In this document: positions 35,422 through 44,850 of the stretch, in pieces
How the letters are laid out: each line of letters starts with the position of its first letter
How positions within the stretch are numbered: the first letter of the stretch is position 1
NCBI RefSeq assembly: GCF_030867095.1
Contig: NC_081831.1
Span: 39,741,319-39,805,318 of the forward strand
From: Alligator mississippiensis
Taxonomy: Eukaryota > Chordata > Crocodylia > Alligatoridae
DNA: 64,000 nucleotides
Reading direction: 5' to 3'
Notes under the pieces: generated by a model
Told to the model about the DNA's origin: nothing
Seen by the model: only the letters and a program-made list of their open reading frames with translations
Database searches by the model: none
Made by a program: the position numbers and the translations under genes

Positions 35422-35854
35422 AGGCGCCAACTCTGTGGGCATTTTGGGGCTCAGGAACCCCCGCCAAAAAAAAATTAGCGGGTGCTCAATGTCCACCAGA
35501 GCCACTTGCAGATGTTTAAAAAAAAGCACTTTACCGGAAGAAGGAGCATGTGACTTCAATTGGCTCTGCAGCATCTGTAAGGATCAGGTGCTTCATTGGG
35601 GCTTTTTGGCACTTTCATCTAAAGCTGTTTGAATCAGCTATTTGATAAAAATGCCAAAAAAGCCCTACTAAAGTGCCTAATCCTTACAGACACTGCAGAG
35701 CCAGGTAGAAGTAATGTGCTGCCTCTTCTGGGCCTGGGCGGGGTTCAGTATGGGCGCAGAGTTAAAAATATAGTGGTGGGTTTTTGGGGTTGTTTTTTTT
35801 TCTCTTATGCCTGCAAGCACCCACTAGTAAAAAAAACAGTAGGTGGCTACGCCT
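35422..35854. mobile_element. Fold-back hAT-type element
   Basis: Ends aggcgccaact and ggtggctacgcct are inverted counterparts; flanks gttctcat (35414-35421) and gttcttac (35855-35862) agree at six of eight. The core 35561-35703 is a long imperfect palindrome (tggctctgcagcatctgtaa against ttacagacactgcagagcca, with ggggctttttggca against tgccaaaaaagccc). The palindrome appears to extend further out to about 35531-35735. No transposase. A related palindrome lies at 36840-37156. Confidence 0.78.
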
Positions 35855-35862
35855 GTTCTTAC

Positions 35863-36839
35863 ACCTCTGCCTTACACAAGGTCTGGGGCCATCTCTTTCA
35901 CCCTCGATGCAATTTTGCACTGCACTCCTGACTTCCCTAGGTAGAGCTCTTCTGGAGGCAAGGTGGTGAGGCAATCCTTTTCTGAGATGAAGGGGTACTG
36001 GAGACTGTGTGCTTCTGGGCAGCAAGGCTCCACTAATGCTCTAAAGAGGCAATCATTAGCAGGGTCCCCCATAAGCATGGTATCATGGTCTGGGGAAAGG
36101 AAACCTGCTGCTTTCTAGGTATGATGTATACCCACACAAACCTATAGTGGAGGCATACTTCCCCCCCCCCAATCTACATGGAGATTTTGCACTTTTACCT
36201 CTGAAAGTGTCTTGCATTAAAGGTGGGCATGCAGTGTTCTGTACATAACTTTGCCCAGCTTTGGCAACAACCCTTGCAAACCTTCCTGTTACTTTTCTCC
36301 AGACTAGTACACACAGGTACTTGAGTGCACCCGTACATGTTGTATCAGCTTTCTCTTCCTCAGGTTTCCTGTACCATTAGAACAGCTCCAGGATGGAAAC
36401 CAAGACAAAACAAGTCAGGCCAGAGCCCTGGATCATATTGGGCATCAGAGAGCTAGTTCCATGCCTGGGTTCAAAGAACGTGATCTACTGCACTGTATTG
36501 GCTTCTAGGCTAACCCTGCTAATTCAATTAGAGGGCTTCCTGATGAAACAATCTATGTACTGTAGGGCTGCAGGCTGCAGCATGACCAAGTCAGGCAAGG
36601 ACAACGTACCACCTGCAGCCTGCTACTCACTGCATACAGAGAGGGCCTAGACTCCATGCTTCTTCTGCACCTACTAACAGCTTTGGCAATAGCCTAAGCA
36701 AATTCTGGGAGAGAATGCATCTTCCTGGTCTGGCTCTCTCTAGGTCTTACTCTAATATTGGATCACAATTCCCCCTCCAAAATGGGAAGGGCACTGACCT
36801 ACCATTGTTTAGCTATTGCTTTCCCAGCACATAGATCTG
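35863..36839. other. No recognised gene or repeat
   Basis: Unique-looking sequence beyond the probable end of the APLN transcript. No exon-like frame recognised. Confidence 0.4.
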
Positions 36840-37156
36840 CTTACAGACATTAAAAACCAAAAAAAACTTCCTTTACTGGAAACAGTGTCTTAGTTGGACC
36901 CAGCTCTGCAACGTTTGTATAGATTGGGCACTTCAGCAGTGCCTTTTGGAACTTTTATCAAATAGCCGATTCAATGAGTTATTTGATTTTAAAAATGCCA
37001 AAAAAACCCCACTAGAGTGTCTGATCTATACATATGTTGGGTAAGCTGGGTCCAACTACTATACTGCCTCTTCTGGGTATGAGCTACGCTTGGTGTGGAA
37101 GCATGCTGAGTTTAAAAGTCCAGGGTTTTTTTGTTGTGTTTTTTAATATCTGTAAG
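36840..37156. mobile_element. Second fold-back element, same family core
   Basis: cttacagacattaaaaacc at the left pairs with ggtttttttgttgtg...aatatctgtaag at the right, and the interior ttggacccagct pairs with agctgggtccaa. The central phrases (gggcacttca, aaaaatgccaaaaaaacccc, ctgcctcttctggg) match 35590-35735. Target duplication not identified. Confidence 0.68.
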
Positions 37157-37289
37157 GAGCCATAAGTCTAGAAAGGGGAAGCAAGGTAGGAAGGTCCAGC
37201 CATACTGCAAGGGGTCTCTCACATTCACGTGCCCTTCCCACACAGGGAAAGAAATAAATATTGTCTGCACCTCCAGAAATAAGGGCTTA

Positions 37290-39506
37290 TTGACATCATA
37301 ATTCTTTATTATAAAGATGTATTTACACAGAACAATCTTTACAAATACAGAAGACAGTTACCAACAGGGAACAGTTGTACGGAGTAAGGCATTCCCACTT
37401 GGTATAAATTAGTATTATACAAAGAATCATTGACAGCCACCTGAAACATTACTCAAGAGCCAGCTTTTTCCCTGCTTGGCATACCCATGCTCCACTGGGC
37501 CATGCCACTCTCACTCACTCAATTCCATGGCCCTTGAGTGACTTCAGAGTGATTGGAACTGAGATCCCAAAGGGGAAGACACTCCTAAACAAGGAAGTCG
37601 GGGCAGCAAGCTCCTTGCTGGATTAGCCAGTGTCCACTCCAGATCTCCTCTCCCTTGAGAAACCTTGTTCCACCCCTTGTGCAGGGACAAGGGTTCCAGG
37701 GCCAGCATCATACTGCAGCAGCACAAGGCAGGGTCCTGGAATCCCAAGTGACAAGGATGCAAAGCTTCCTATGCTCTGGTGCAGTGCCCAGAGGAAGGCC
37801 CCTTTTAAAGGGACTAATCCTTCACTCCCTCCCATCACATACAGTATCACACAGCACAGGCAGAGCCACGTGGCAGTGGGAAAACACTCCAAGCTCTGTG
37901 AGGCTGTACCCCAAGGAGTCTAGAGTACTCCACAGCCTGGTCACTGCGTAGGGCTCATCACATCCCTGTCTCCAGTGACCCAGAAGAGTTGGTGCAAACC
38001 ACTGACCTGACTGCTTGCTCCTCCCACTCAGTCTCTGACACCAAACCCTGACTTGTTCTCTAACCTGAGGTGGGGGGAGGGAGAAGGGGAAAAGAGGGGA
38101 GGTGGCTTTCAATGACACTGGTGCTGGCGTAGCACCATAAGAATAAATAGACCCAACAAGCTGAACAGTTACTTGACAGCACATTTAGACAAGTGTGTAC
38201 AGCTCAGTCAGGATGGAACAAAAAGCCATTCCTTGGAACCCATAAGGGGTTTCTCCATCTGATAGAAATGCTCCTCAGCCTCAATGGCCTTCTCCTGTCA
38301 GCCAAAACCCCCACCTCTACTATGAGCTACCTTCAGAGCTGCAGCAATGAAGCCATCCCCAATGCAGTTGCAGGCTCCTCCACCCAAGGCTCTGCCAGCC
38401 TAAAGAGCAAGGCACAGAAGCAAGGGCAGCTTTTTAAGAAGAGGCTGTAAGTGCTTACATAATCAGAGGATCATAGGGTGGTGCTCCGTTGCAGGGGTCT
38501 GAGCAAGGCAGGGAACCTCCCCAGCAAGCAGCAGGGGAAAGAGAGAGATGTCCCTCTGCTGCACTATCTGGGCAATGAATCTTCAGAGGAGACAGGAATG
38601 CCTGCCCCATCAAGCAGCTCACATATATGCATTTGAGGGGGGTGGGAGTAGGGGGCAGAGTTTCATGGTGCTGACAACTCCAGATAGAACAGCTACATGG
38701 GCAAACTGGCAATCAGGAGAGGACTGCACACATCAGCAGGTTGAAGTTCCCATACTCAGGGCTCCAAGACAAGCAAACCAGTCTATGAAGCAGGGAGGAC
38801 AACTGTGATGGGCCTCAGGAGGGTAGGGGGAGGCAGAAGCAACCCTGCAAATGGAAGCAAGAAGAGAGTCAAGGAGTCTCCCAGTATAGGAGCCATAGTC
38901 CCAGCTATCCTGCCCTGCCACCTCCCCAGTCCAGCCCACTTCTGGATCTGTACGAAGAGGAACCCAGTGCAAGGGGCACAGTATTCCAGCCCAGTTCTCC
39001 ACCTCCCACAGGGCCTATACCCAAAGCCCATCCCCAAAGCAGCAGAAGTCCCATTCAACTTTGCTATTTGACAAAGCAAATGGCTGTTACCCAGGGAGCT
39101 CCGTCCTCCAGAACAGACACCTCAGTAGTCTCAGGGCATAGAGGCTACCTCAGGGCAGCCCATTCCCTCTAGTGCAATCCCTGGTAGCTATAAGCATCCT
39201 GAACAGACACCTTGCACCCACCAAATACGCTTCTGTCCACACCCTACCCTGCACTCATGACAACTGCTTTTAGGGAGGTTCACATCCCACCCCAGACCCA
39301 GTGTTGCATGGGAGAAGACAGCCTGGGGCTCGAACAGCTATGCTCTGCTCCAGTTGTTCTCTTCTAGTGCTGGAGCTCCCTCACCCACTTGCATTTCCCT
39401 AGATGTGCCCTCCCACACAGTGGAGCTACCACAGCTGTTGAAGCAATCCCATATGGCTCCTCCATTTCCCCTCCAAGTCTGCTTTGTAAGGCTCTTGCTA
39501 CCCGTG
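37290..39506 (-). other. APLN: Probable APLN 3' UTR
   Basis: From the apelin stop codon to a minus-strand AATAAA (reverse complement tttatt at 37305-37310) there are about 2.2 kb without any recognised mobile element, in contrast to the repeat-rich DNA beyond 37156. Known apelin mRNAs have long 3' UTRs. In human the UTR is split over exons 2 and 3; I could not identify the corresponding intron here, so the true exon structure of this part is open. Confidence 0.5.
37305..37310 (-). terminator. APLN: Candidate APLN polyadenylation signal
   Basis: AATAAA on the minus strand in the context ATAATAAAGAAT; a weaker AATAAG lies about 20 bases further downstream. Chosen because it is the canonical hexamer I noticed after the coding end before the transposon-rich zone. 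Confidence 0.45.
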
Positions 39507-39673
39507 TTAGAAAGGCATGGGGCCCTTGTGGGAGAGACGAGGTCTTGGCCGCCGGTACTTTCGCCAGCCATTCTGCCGGTGTCCTGCTCCATTCCGTGCC
39601 CCTCTGGGGTACACCAGGTTACGGATGTTCCCCTCCTCAGGATCCTTTCCATCTGGTGCCTCAGCCAGGGGCC
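39507..39673 (-). CDS. APLN: Preproapelin, coding exon 2
   Basis: This exon encodes residues 23-77 and the stop of preproapelin, the secreted peptide ligand of the apelin receptor (APLNR), active in cardiovascular and fluid control. The minus strand has a pyrimidine-rich acceptor ending tgttcccag, then GPLAEAPDGKDPEEGNIRNL, a linker with PRGARN, the basic WRKYRR stretch and the tail PRPRLSHKGPMPF followed by TAA. RPRLSHKGPMPF is the invariant receptor-binding end of apelin in vertebrates. Exon 1 ends after one base of a codon and this exon begins with two (phase 1), giving an uninterrupted 77-aa protein, exactly the human length. The residue where mammalian apelin-13 has Gln is Pro here. The gene appears intact. 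Confidence 0.96.
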
Positions 39674-42600
39674 CTGGGAACAGGAGGCAGTGTGTTAGCT
39701 GGGACACCTCAGTCTGCACACGGCAGGTCCCCATGGCCCCCATAAGCAAAGCCTGGAGTCTTCTACAGGGAGAGCTGGAAGGGGCCAGTCTGGTCCCCCT
39801 CAGAACTAGCTGAGTATCGTTGCTCTTGAGGCCAGCTCCCCTAGCCACTGCAGAGGGTCTCTCCTCTGGGAAAGGACTCCACTCCAGGAAGCTCAGCCCT
39901 CCTGCCCAGGGTGGGGAGCGAATCTACAGTCCCTCAGAGGTCAGCTCACTTCCTTCTTCCTGAGGATGCATCTTGCAATCACACTAGGTAGATATTTTTG
40001 GATATCCCCACTGTGGACTCCAAACTTTGTTGCACTGTTTAACCCCATCAGTGCCACACATTCCTCTCTCCCCCATGTCACTATCCACACACACATCTAC
40101 CCACAATGAAGCGGAGCAGCATCATTTCCTATTTATTTTTCTAGCTCCCTGCCCCACGCTGTCAAACACACAGGAATGGCACCTGCTGTTTCCTCTCTCC
40201 TTCTCATGCTGATTTCCTTGACAGGGCCAGGAGAATGGATTTGTACAGGAAGAGCAAAGGAGTCTCAAGCGGCAGCAACCACCTGCTGCCTGAGGAAAGG
40301 TGAACAGAGTGGTGGTGGGTATGGGCCCACACCATACAGCCAGTTTCCTGAATTAGCCACAGCAGGAGCCAATCAGCAGTGCAGAGCTTTCTGAAGTAAT
40401 CCACCCAGGTCACCTGCAGCTTCTGGCACTGTGTCCACAGAGACAATTCATGGCAGAAGTCACTGATCTGGATGTCCCTGGAGTGGACAGAGAAGCAGCC
40501 CCAAGCCCACACTGTGCCAAAACTCCTGTGCTCTGGATGCCATTCCTCTACCTAGCCTGCAGCTGTCCCTACCCTAACTAGTAGCTATAACCAGCCTGTG
40601 CCAGGCAGCCCAGCTACCAAATCCTCTCCTAAGAACCACCCTCTGCACTTTGAGGCAGACAGCTCAAGAACCTAGCATCTCTCACCTCATACAGGACCAC
40701 CCCTACCTCTGCTCTCACCACTAGTCACCTACATGCCGTCTTCCCCTCTCACTCCCCACCTGTCACACACCTCCTTGCCCTGCACAGACCTCACTTCACA
40801 TGTGCAGGGATTGGGAATGTCTACCACACTATGAAGTCTCAGGAGTTCTTGGGGTGGAGTCAACATTTATACCCGTTACAGCAAATACTGTAGTGCTGGA
40901 TTTGGCTCGGCTCCTTTCCCCCATTCACCACCTATACTTCTGCTGCATTCCATTATGCTGAAAAACTATTGTTAGTTCAAAAATGCCCAGAATTCCAATA
41001 AGTCTCTTCCTTACAGATTCTGTGCTGCCCCAGATCCCCTACAGAAGTCACAAAGCTATAATTAGATAGGGGTCCTAGGCTGGGATGCAGTTCCATGTGG
41101 GTGGAGCATACAGAAAAAGGGCTAGAGCAAACTCCACGTACCCTGGGAATCTTGGGTAGGATCACAACACTGCCCTCTCACCTCCACATCCTCAGCATGG
41201 ACCTGGTGTAAGGGGAAGGCAGCCTATACTGCCCTGCTCTGCTAAAACAGCCTCTGGCCATTGCTGTCACACCAGGGCATCCATCAGCAGAAAGGGAAAC
41301 ATGGAACTAGGGCTCCTCCTAGAGATGGGTCTGTGGGGAGCTGCTGCCATGGATCTGCAAGTGAAGCAGAGGGGCCCCTGGTCCCAGCCCCCATACAGCT
41401 CCACAGCCTGTATGCTCAAAGGCTGGGGAACACACCAGCTCCCAGTGGCAGAGACAGCACTCTGCCCTCTTTCATGTGCTGTTGTTTTGCTCTTCTCTCC
41501 AGACTGTTGTGCTGACAGGATGAGGTTTGTTATCACCATGAAAAGCGCTTTGTCTGTGCTGCACAAGGGGGGGGATATCAAATTCCTGTCAACAAGGCAC
41601 TATCGGAGAGGTGCTGATTAACCCCCATGCTCCCCAGGTCAGCTCTGCATAGTCCTTGCCACACACTAGCTGCTATGGCCACAGGAGGGGGCTAGGACAC
41701 TGCTTACACCTCAGCAGCCAGGTACAGCCCCTGTCCTACTAATGCATCTCAGAGCAGCTCTGGAGTCAGCTTCCCAGGGCTCTGCTGGAAGCATCAGACA
41801 CACGGCACCAGTTCTACATCCACTCTGTTGCTGGGATCCTCTAGCACTCAGAGGCAGCTAAGGCAGGCTACTTTGGGGCATGTCATGACTTACCGCCCAC
41901 CCCGCTCCCCAGCCTTAACCCTACTTTCTCCTTTATGGCTGGATGGTTTGCAGGGGAGGAAGGGGAGGGGCGGGGGAAGGGGTCCTGGAGCTGTAGCCCT
42001 GGAGTCCTGGTCTTCTGTTCTGCAAAAGACTATGACCCCCACATCAAAGCATTTAGGAAGGCACCCCAGCACCATAGCCACCAGCCTGCTTAGCAAAGCC
42101 TTGCTGTCACTATATGGTACAGCATGGACACTACAAAGAGCTGTTCTTGGAAGGACAGGACTCTGGCACTCAGAGCTGGGACTGGGGCAGAGTAGAAAAA
42201 CGCAGTCTCAAAGCACCTCCCTGGCAAAATTAAGAGTGGGAACAATCTTTTAATCTTTGTTAGCAACACAATCATCTCCAATGTGTGTAGTGGGGGAAAT
42301 GCCTTCTCCTAAGAGACAAGGGAAGTCCAGGCTAGTCTCTGGGAACAGAGAACTGGACAGCAGGAGGCCTGAAGCAGGCATTTGCATGAGCTGCTTTCCC
42401 TGCAATTCCTGCAAGTAGGTGCTGTCCAAGGCTAATTTAGCTGCATGCAATACTAACAACCATTTTGGTTTCACTCACGAGGGTCTTTTGTATAGAGCAG
42501 CAACAGTATCCCTCAGAATCTTCTCCTGAAACAAGGAGGAAAGAAAAGTCCCTCCCAGCACTTACTGCCCATCAGGCAGAAGCAGTATGGAAAGATGTTC

Positions 42601-44410
42601 CTCATGGGGTATTTTCAGAAGTCAACCACCCTACAGCTGTGGGTTGATTCCAACCTCCCACCCCAGCAGATGGAGGCTTTGGTTCCGCAGTGTGCCCAGT
42701 TCTCCCTTGGGCTGGGCTACCATGCATGCATTCTGGCTGCTCCGGTTCACTCAGAACCTTCACCATGCTGTACGCATCAGCAACAGCCTTTCCTCTTGGA
42801 CTCTCTGCCCTCTCCATAACCCCATCCTTCCATGGGACAGCTAAGGGCATTCACCTGTTGTCCACTTGCTTCACTCTCCCTTGATGCTGTATGGTCCCTA
42901 GCACTTAGTTAGGTTACATGGCAGTAGTGCCAAGAGGCCTGTCAGGTCATCATCCCAGGCACTGCTCATAGTGGATGACAGTCTCTTTCCCAGACAGCTT
43001 AACTCTTGTCCTTTTGACCAGAACAGGTGGCTGAGACATACAAGGCAAGCATGGAGTGTGGCAGGCGAGTGGATGTTCAGCTGGGCAGGGCCTTTACAAG
43101 GTTGGGCTGTACACATTACACATCCATGCTTAGGGAAGCTACTACCCTAATGCTGCCTACTTTTCTGCTCTAGAGACGCAGATGTCCCTCTGCTTGACTG
43201 GCACTATGGCAGCTTCCTCCAGGCTCAACATTAGTTAAACTACAGGTGCTTGAAGCATCTTAGTGGCTGAATAGAGCTGGTACTCCTTGCTTCTACTCCA
43301 GGCATTTCCCAGGTGCCCCCTCCACTGTTCTGGTAGGTTGGGGGAATAAGGGGAAATGGAAGTAGAAGGCATCAGACTGCACTGGAAGGCTGGCTTAAAA
43401 CTTAGGGGGCAACATTACTGAATGAGTCCCAGATAGCCTCTGTGACCCACCTTCAGCCTGGGGCCAGAAAGCCAGAAGCTACAGGATCCCAGCTACTCAG
43501 GCAATCCTGGCAGTACCTGGCAAGTGGCAGCTGCCAGCAGACACAATTGAGTGGGAGCCAGTTTAACAACTAGTGTCACCAGGCTGACAGTGAGCACAGC
43601 ACCCCTTACTACAGACCAGACTCAACTGGGACCTGTAGGTGATTGCCTGGTGTGGTGACTGTCCGTCTCAGGAGTGAGCCAAGCCCCAAGCTGTGCCTAT
43701 AAGAGACTGGCCTTGACTGCAAGTCACTGTGGGCAGCAGCTCTGTCAGGGGGACCCCTAACACTCAGGATCAGGTGTGCGTCTCCCCATCTCCCCTCCCT
43801 GGCTCAAGAGCACCAAACAGCATGTCTCCAGTGGACTACCCCATGCCTTCAAGGTAGGTCTCCAAGGGGCTACAGGGTCCCTTTAACCCTCTGCCTCCAG
43901 GGGCTGGTTTCACCCCCCGCATAGGTGCGAGCTCCGGGCACCTCCAGGCAGCACGTGCCCGTGCCCCCGCGCCCGAGCACCAGCCCCAGTGCCTGGCCCC
44001 CCCAAGGGCTGCCTCAAGCCTGCGCTGTCGGGCGGCTCGGGGCTGGACTAGCTCCGGAGCTGCAGGCTGCTCGGAGCCCGCCTGCGGGGTCAGGGCGCCG
44101 GGGCCGGGGCCGGGGCTCCGCAACAGGTTCCCGCCGCAGGGCCCGGACCGCCGGCTGCGCCGGGCCCGCAGCCCCCGCCCCCGCCCCGCCCCGCCCCTTC
44201 CCCGCGCGGTGCCAGCGGCCCCGGGTGTCCCGCCGTCCTTCAGGCCGGGCCCCGCGCCAGGACAGGCCTGCGGCGGCAAGGCTGGGCCGAGAGAGCGGGG
44301 CGGGGCGGGGCGGGGCGGGGCGGCGGCTCCGCTACCTGACGCAGGTGTCCCGGGCCGCCGCCCGCTGCGCAACAAGTGCCCGGCGGGCGGGGGCCCCGGC
44401 GGCGACTCAC
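39674..44410 (-). other. APLN: APLN intron between the two coding exons
   Basis: A 4.7-kb phase-1 intron: donor GTGAGT at 44410-44405 and acceptor CAG at 39676-39674 on the minus strand. I recognised no LINE, hAT or retroviral sequence within it, making this one of the longest repeat-poor stretches in the window. Its 5' 500 bases are part of the CpG island and contain GGGGC and CCCCG arrays. Several open frames on both strands (for example 41828-42253 and 41261-41621) show no recognisable domain. Confidence 0.85.
44297..44322 (+). repeat. GGGGC tandem array
   Basis: Five consecutive ggggc units just inside intron 1, about 90 bases from the splice donor. Runs of four G at 5-base spacing could form a G-quadruplex on the plus strand (template strand for APLN) and also match Sp1-type GC boxes. 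Confidence 0.8.
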
Positions 44411-44477
44411 CTCCGCAGCCCGCGCTGACGGCGAGCCAGAGCAGCAGCAGCGCCAGCAGCCAGCGCCGCATGCCCAT
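44411..44477 (-). CDS. APLN: Preproapelin, coding exon 1 (signal peptide)
   Basis: The exon encodes residues 1-22 plus one base of codon 23. It reads M-G-M-R-R-W followed by the hydrophobic core LLALLLLWLAVSAG and C-G, the secretory signal peptide; the human protein has ALLLLWLSLTAVCGG in the same place. The upstream ATG is chosen because it has an A at -3 and G at +4 (strong Kozak context) and gives 77 aa; a second in-frame ATG is two codons later with a weaker context. The donor GTGAGT follows directly. Long frames reading on past the donor are intronic and spurious. Confidence 0.95.
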
Positions 44478-44599
44478 GGTCCGCCTGCACCGCTCGGGCT
44501 GCCGCTGCCTGCGCGTCGGCGCGGTGTGGGCAGGAGCCGGGCCGGGTCCGCCAGGCGGCTGCTGCGGGAGCGACTGCGCCCGCTCGCGCGGGGGGCTGC

Positions 44600-44606
44600 A
44601 TTTGTA
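44600..44606 (-). promoter_or_regulatory. APLN: Weak TATA-like site upstream of APLN
   Basis: TACAAAT on the minus strand about 120 bases upstream of the start codon. If used it would give a 5' UTR near 95 nt. CpG-island promoters often lack TATA boxes, so this is only a candidate. Confidence 0.2.
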
Positions 44607-44850
44607 GGAGCCGCGCGGCCTGGCTCCCGGCCCGCCCGGTCATGTGGCCGTGGCCGGGGCGCCTCCCCCGCGGGACGGGCGCGGGGATGGCGCTCAGCCC
44701 GCCCCCGCCCCGCGCAGGGCTCCCCCCACGGCCCCCGGCGCCGCAGGGGTGTCGCGCACATACGGGCAGGGGCTGGGCCCCGGGGCCACCTCAGCTACAG
44801 CAGCAGCGGCCCGCGGGGGCGGCCACCGCCGGGAAGGCGGAGATGAGCCC

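Larger units (their letters stand above)
43900..44850. promoter_or_regulatory. APLN: CpG island at the APLN 5' end
   Basis: CpG density and GC content jump sharply between about 43.9 and 44.85 kb relative to both flanks. It covers coding exon 1, the start of the intron and the presumed promoter. GC-box-like runs include cccgccccgccccgcccc (about 44182-44199) and ggggcggggcggggc (about 44298-44321). This supports a CpG-island promoter driving the minus-strand gene; divergent plus-strand transcription is possible but unsupported by any coding exon. Confidence 0.85.

Noticed and set aside
37544-38184. Open frames within the APLN 3' UTR region on both strands (for example 37623-37892 and 37822-38184 minus)
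   Set aside because: No recognisable domain or conserved peptide; they fall in the presumed non-coding tail of APLN.
43836-44846. Long overlapping open frames on both strands in the CpG island (for example 43836-44477 minus, 44376-44846 plus)
   Set aside because: High GC content suppresses stop codons in all frames. Only the first 67 bases of the minus-strand frame are coding, bounded by a clear splice donor.
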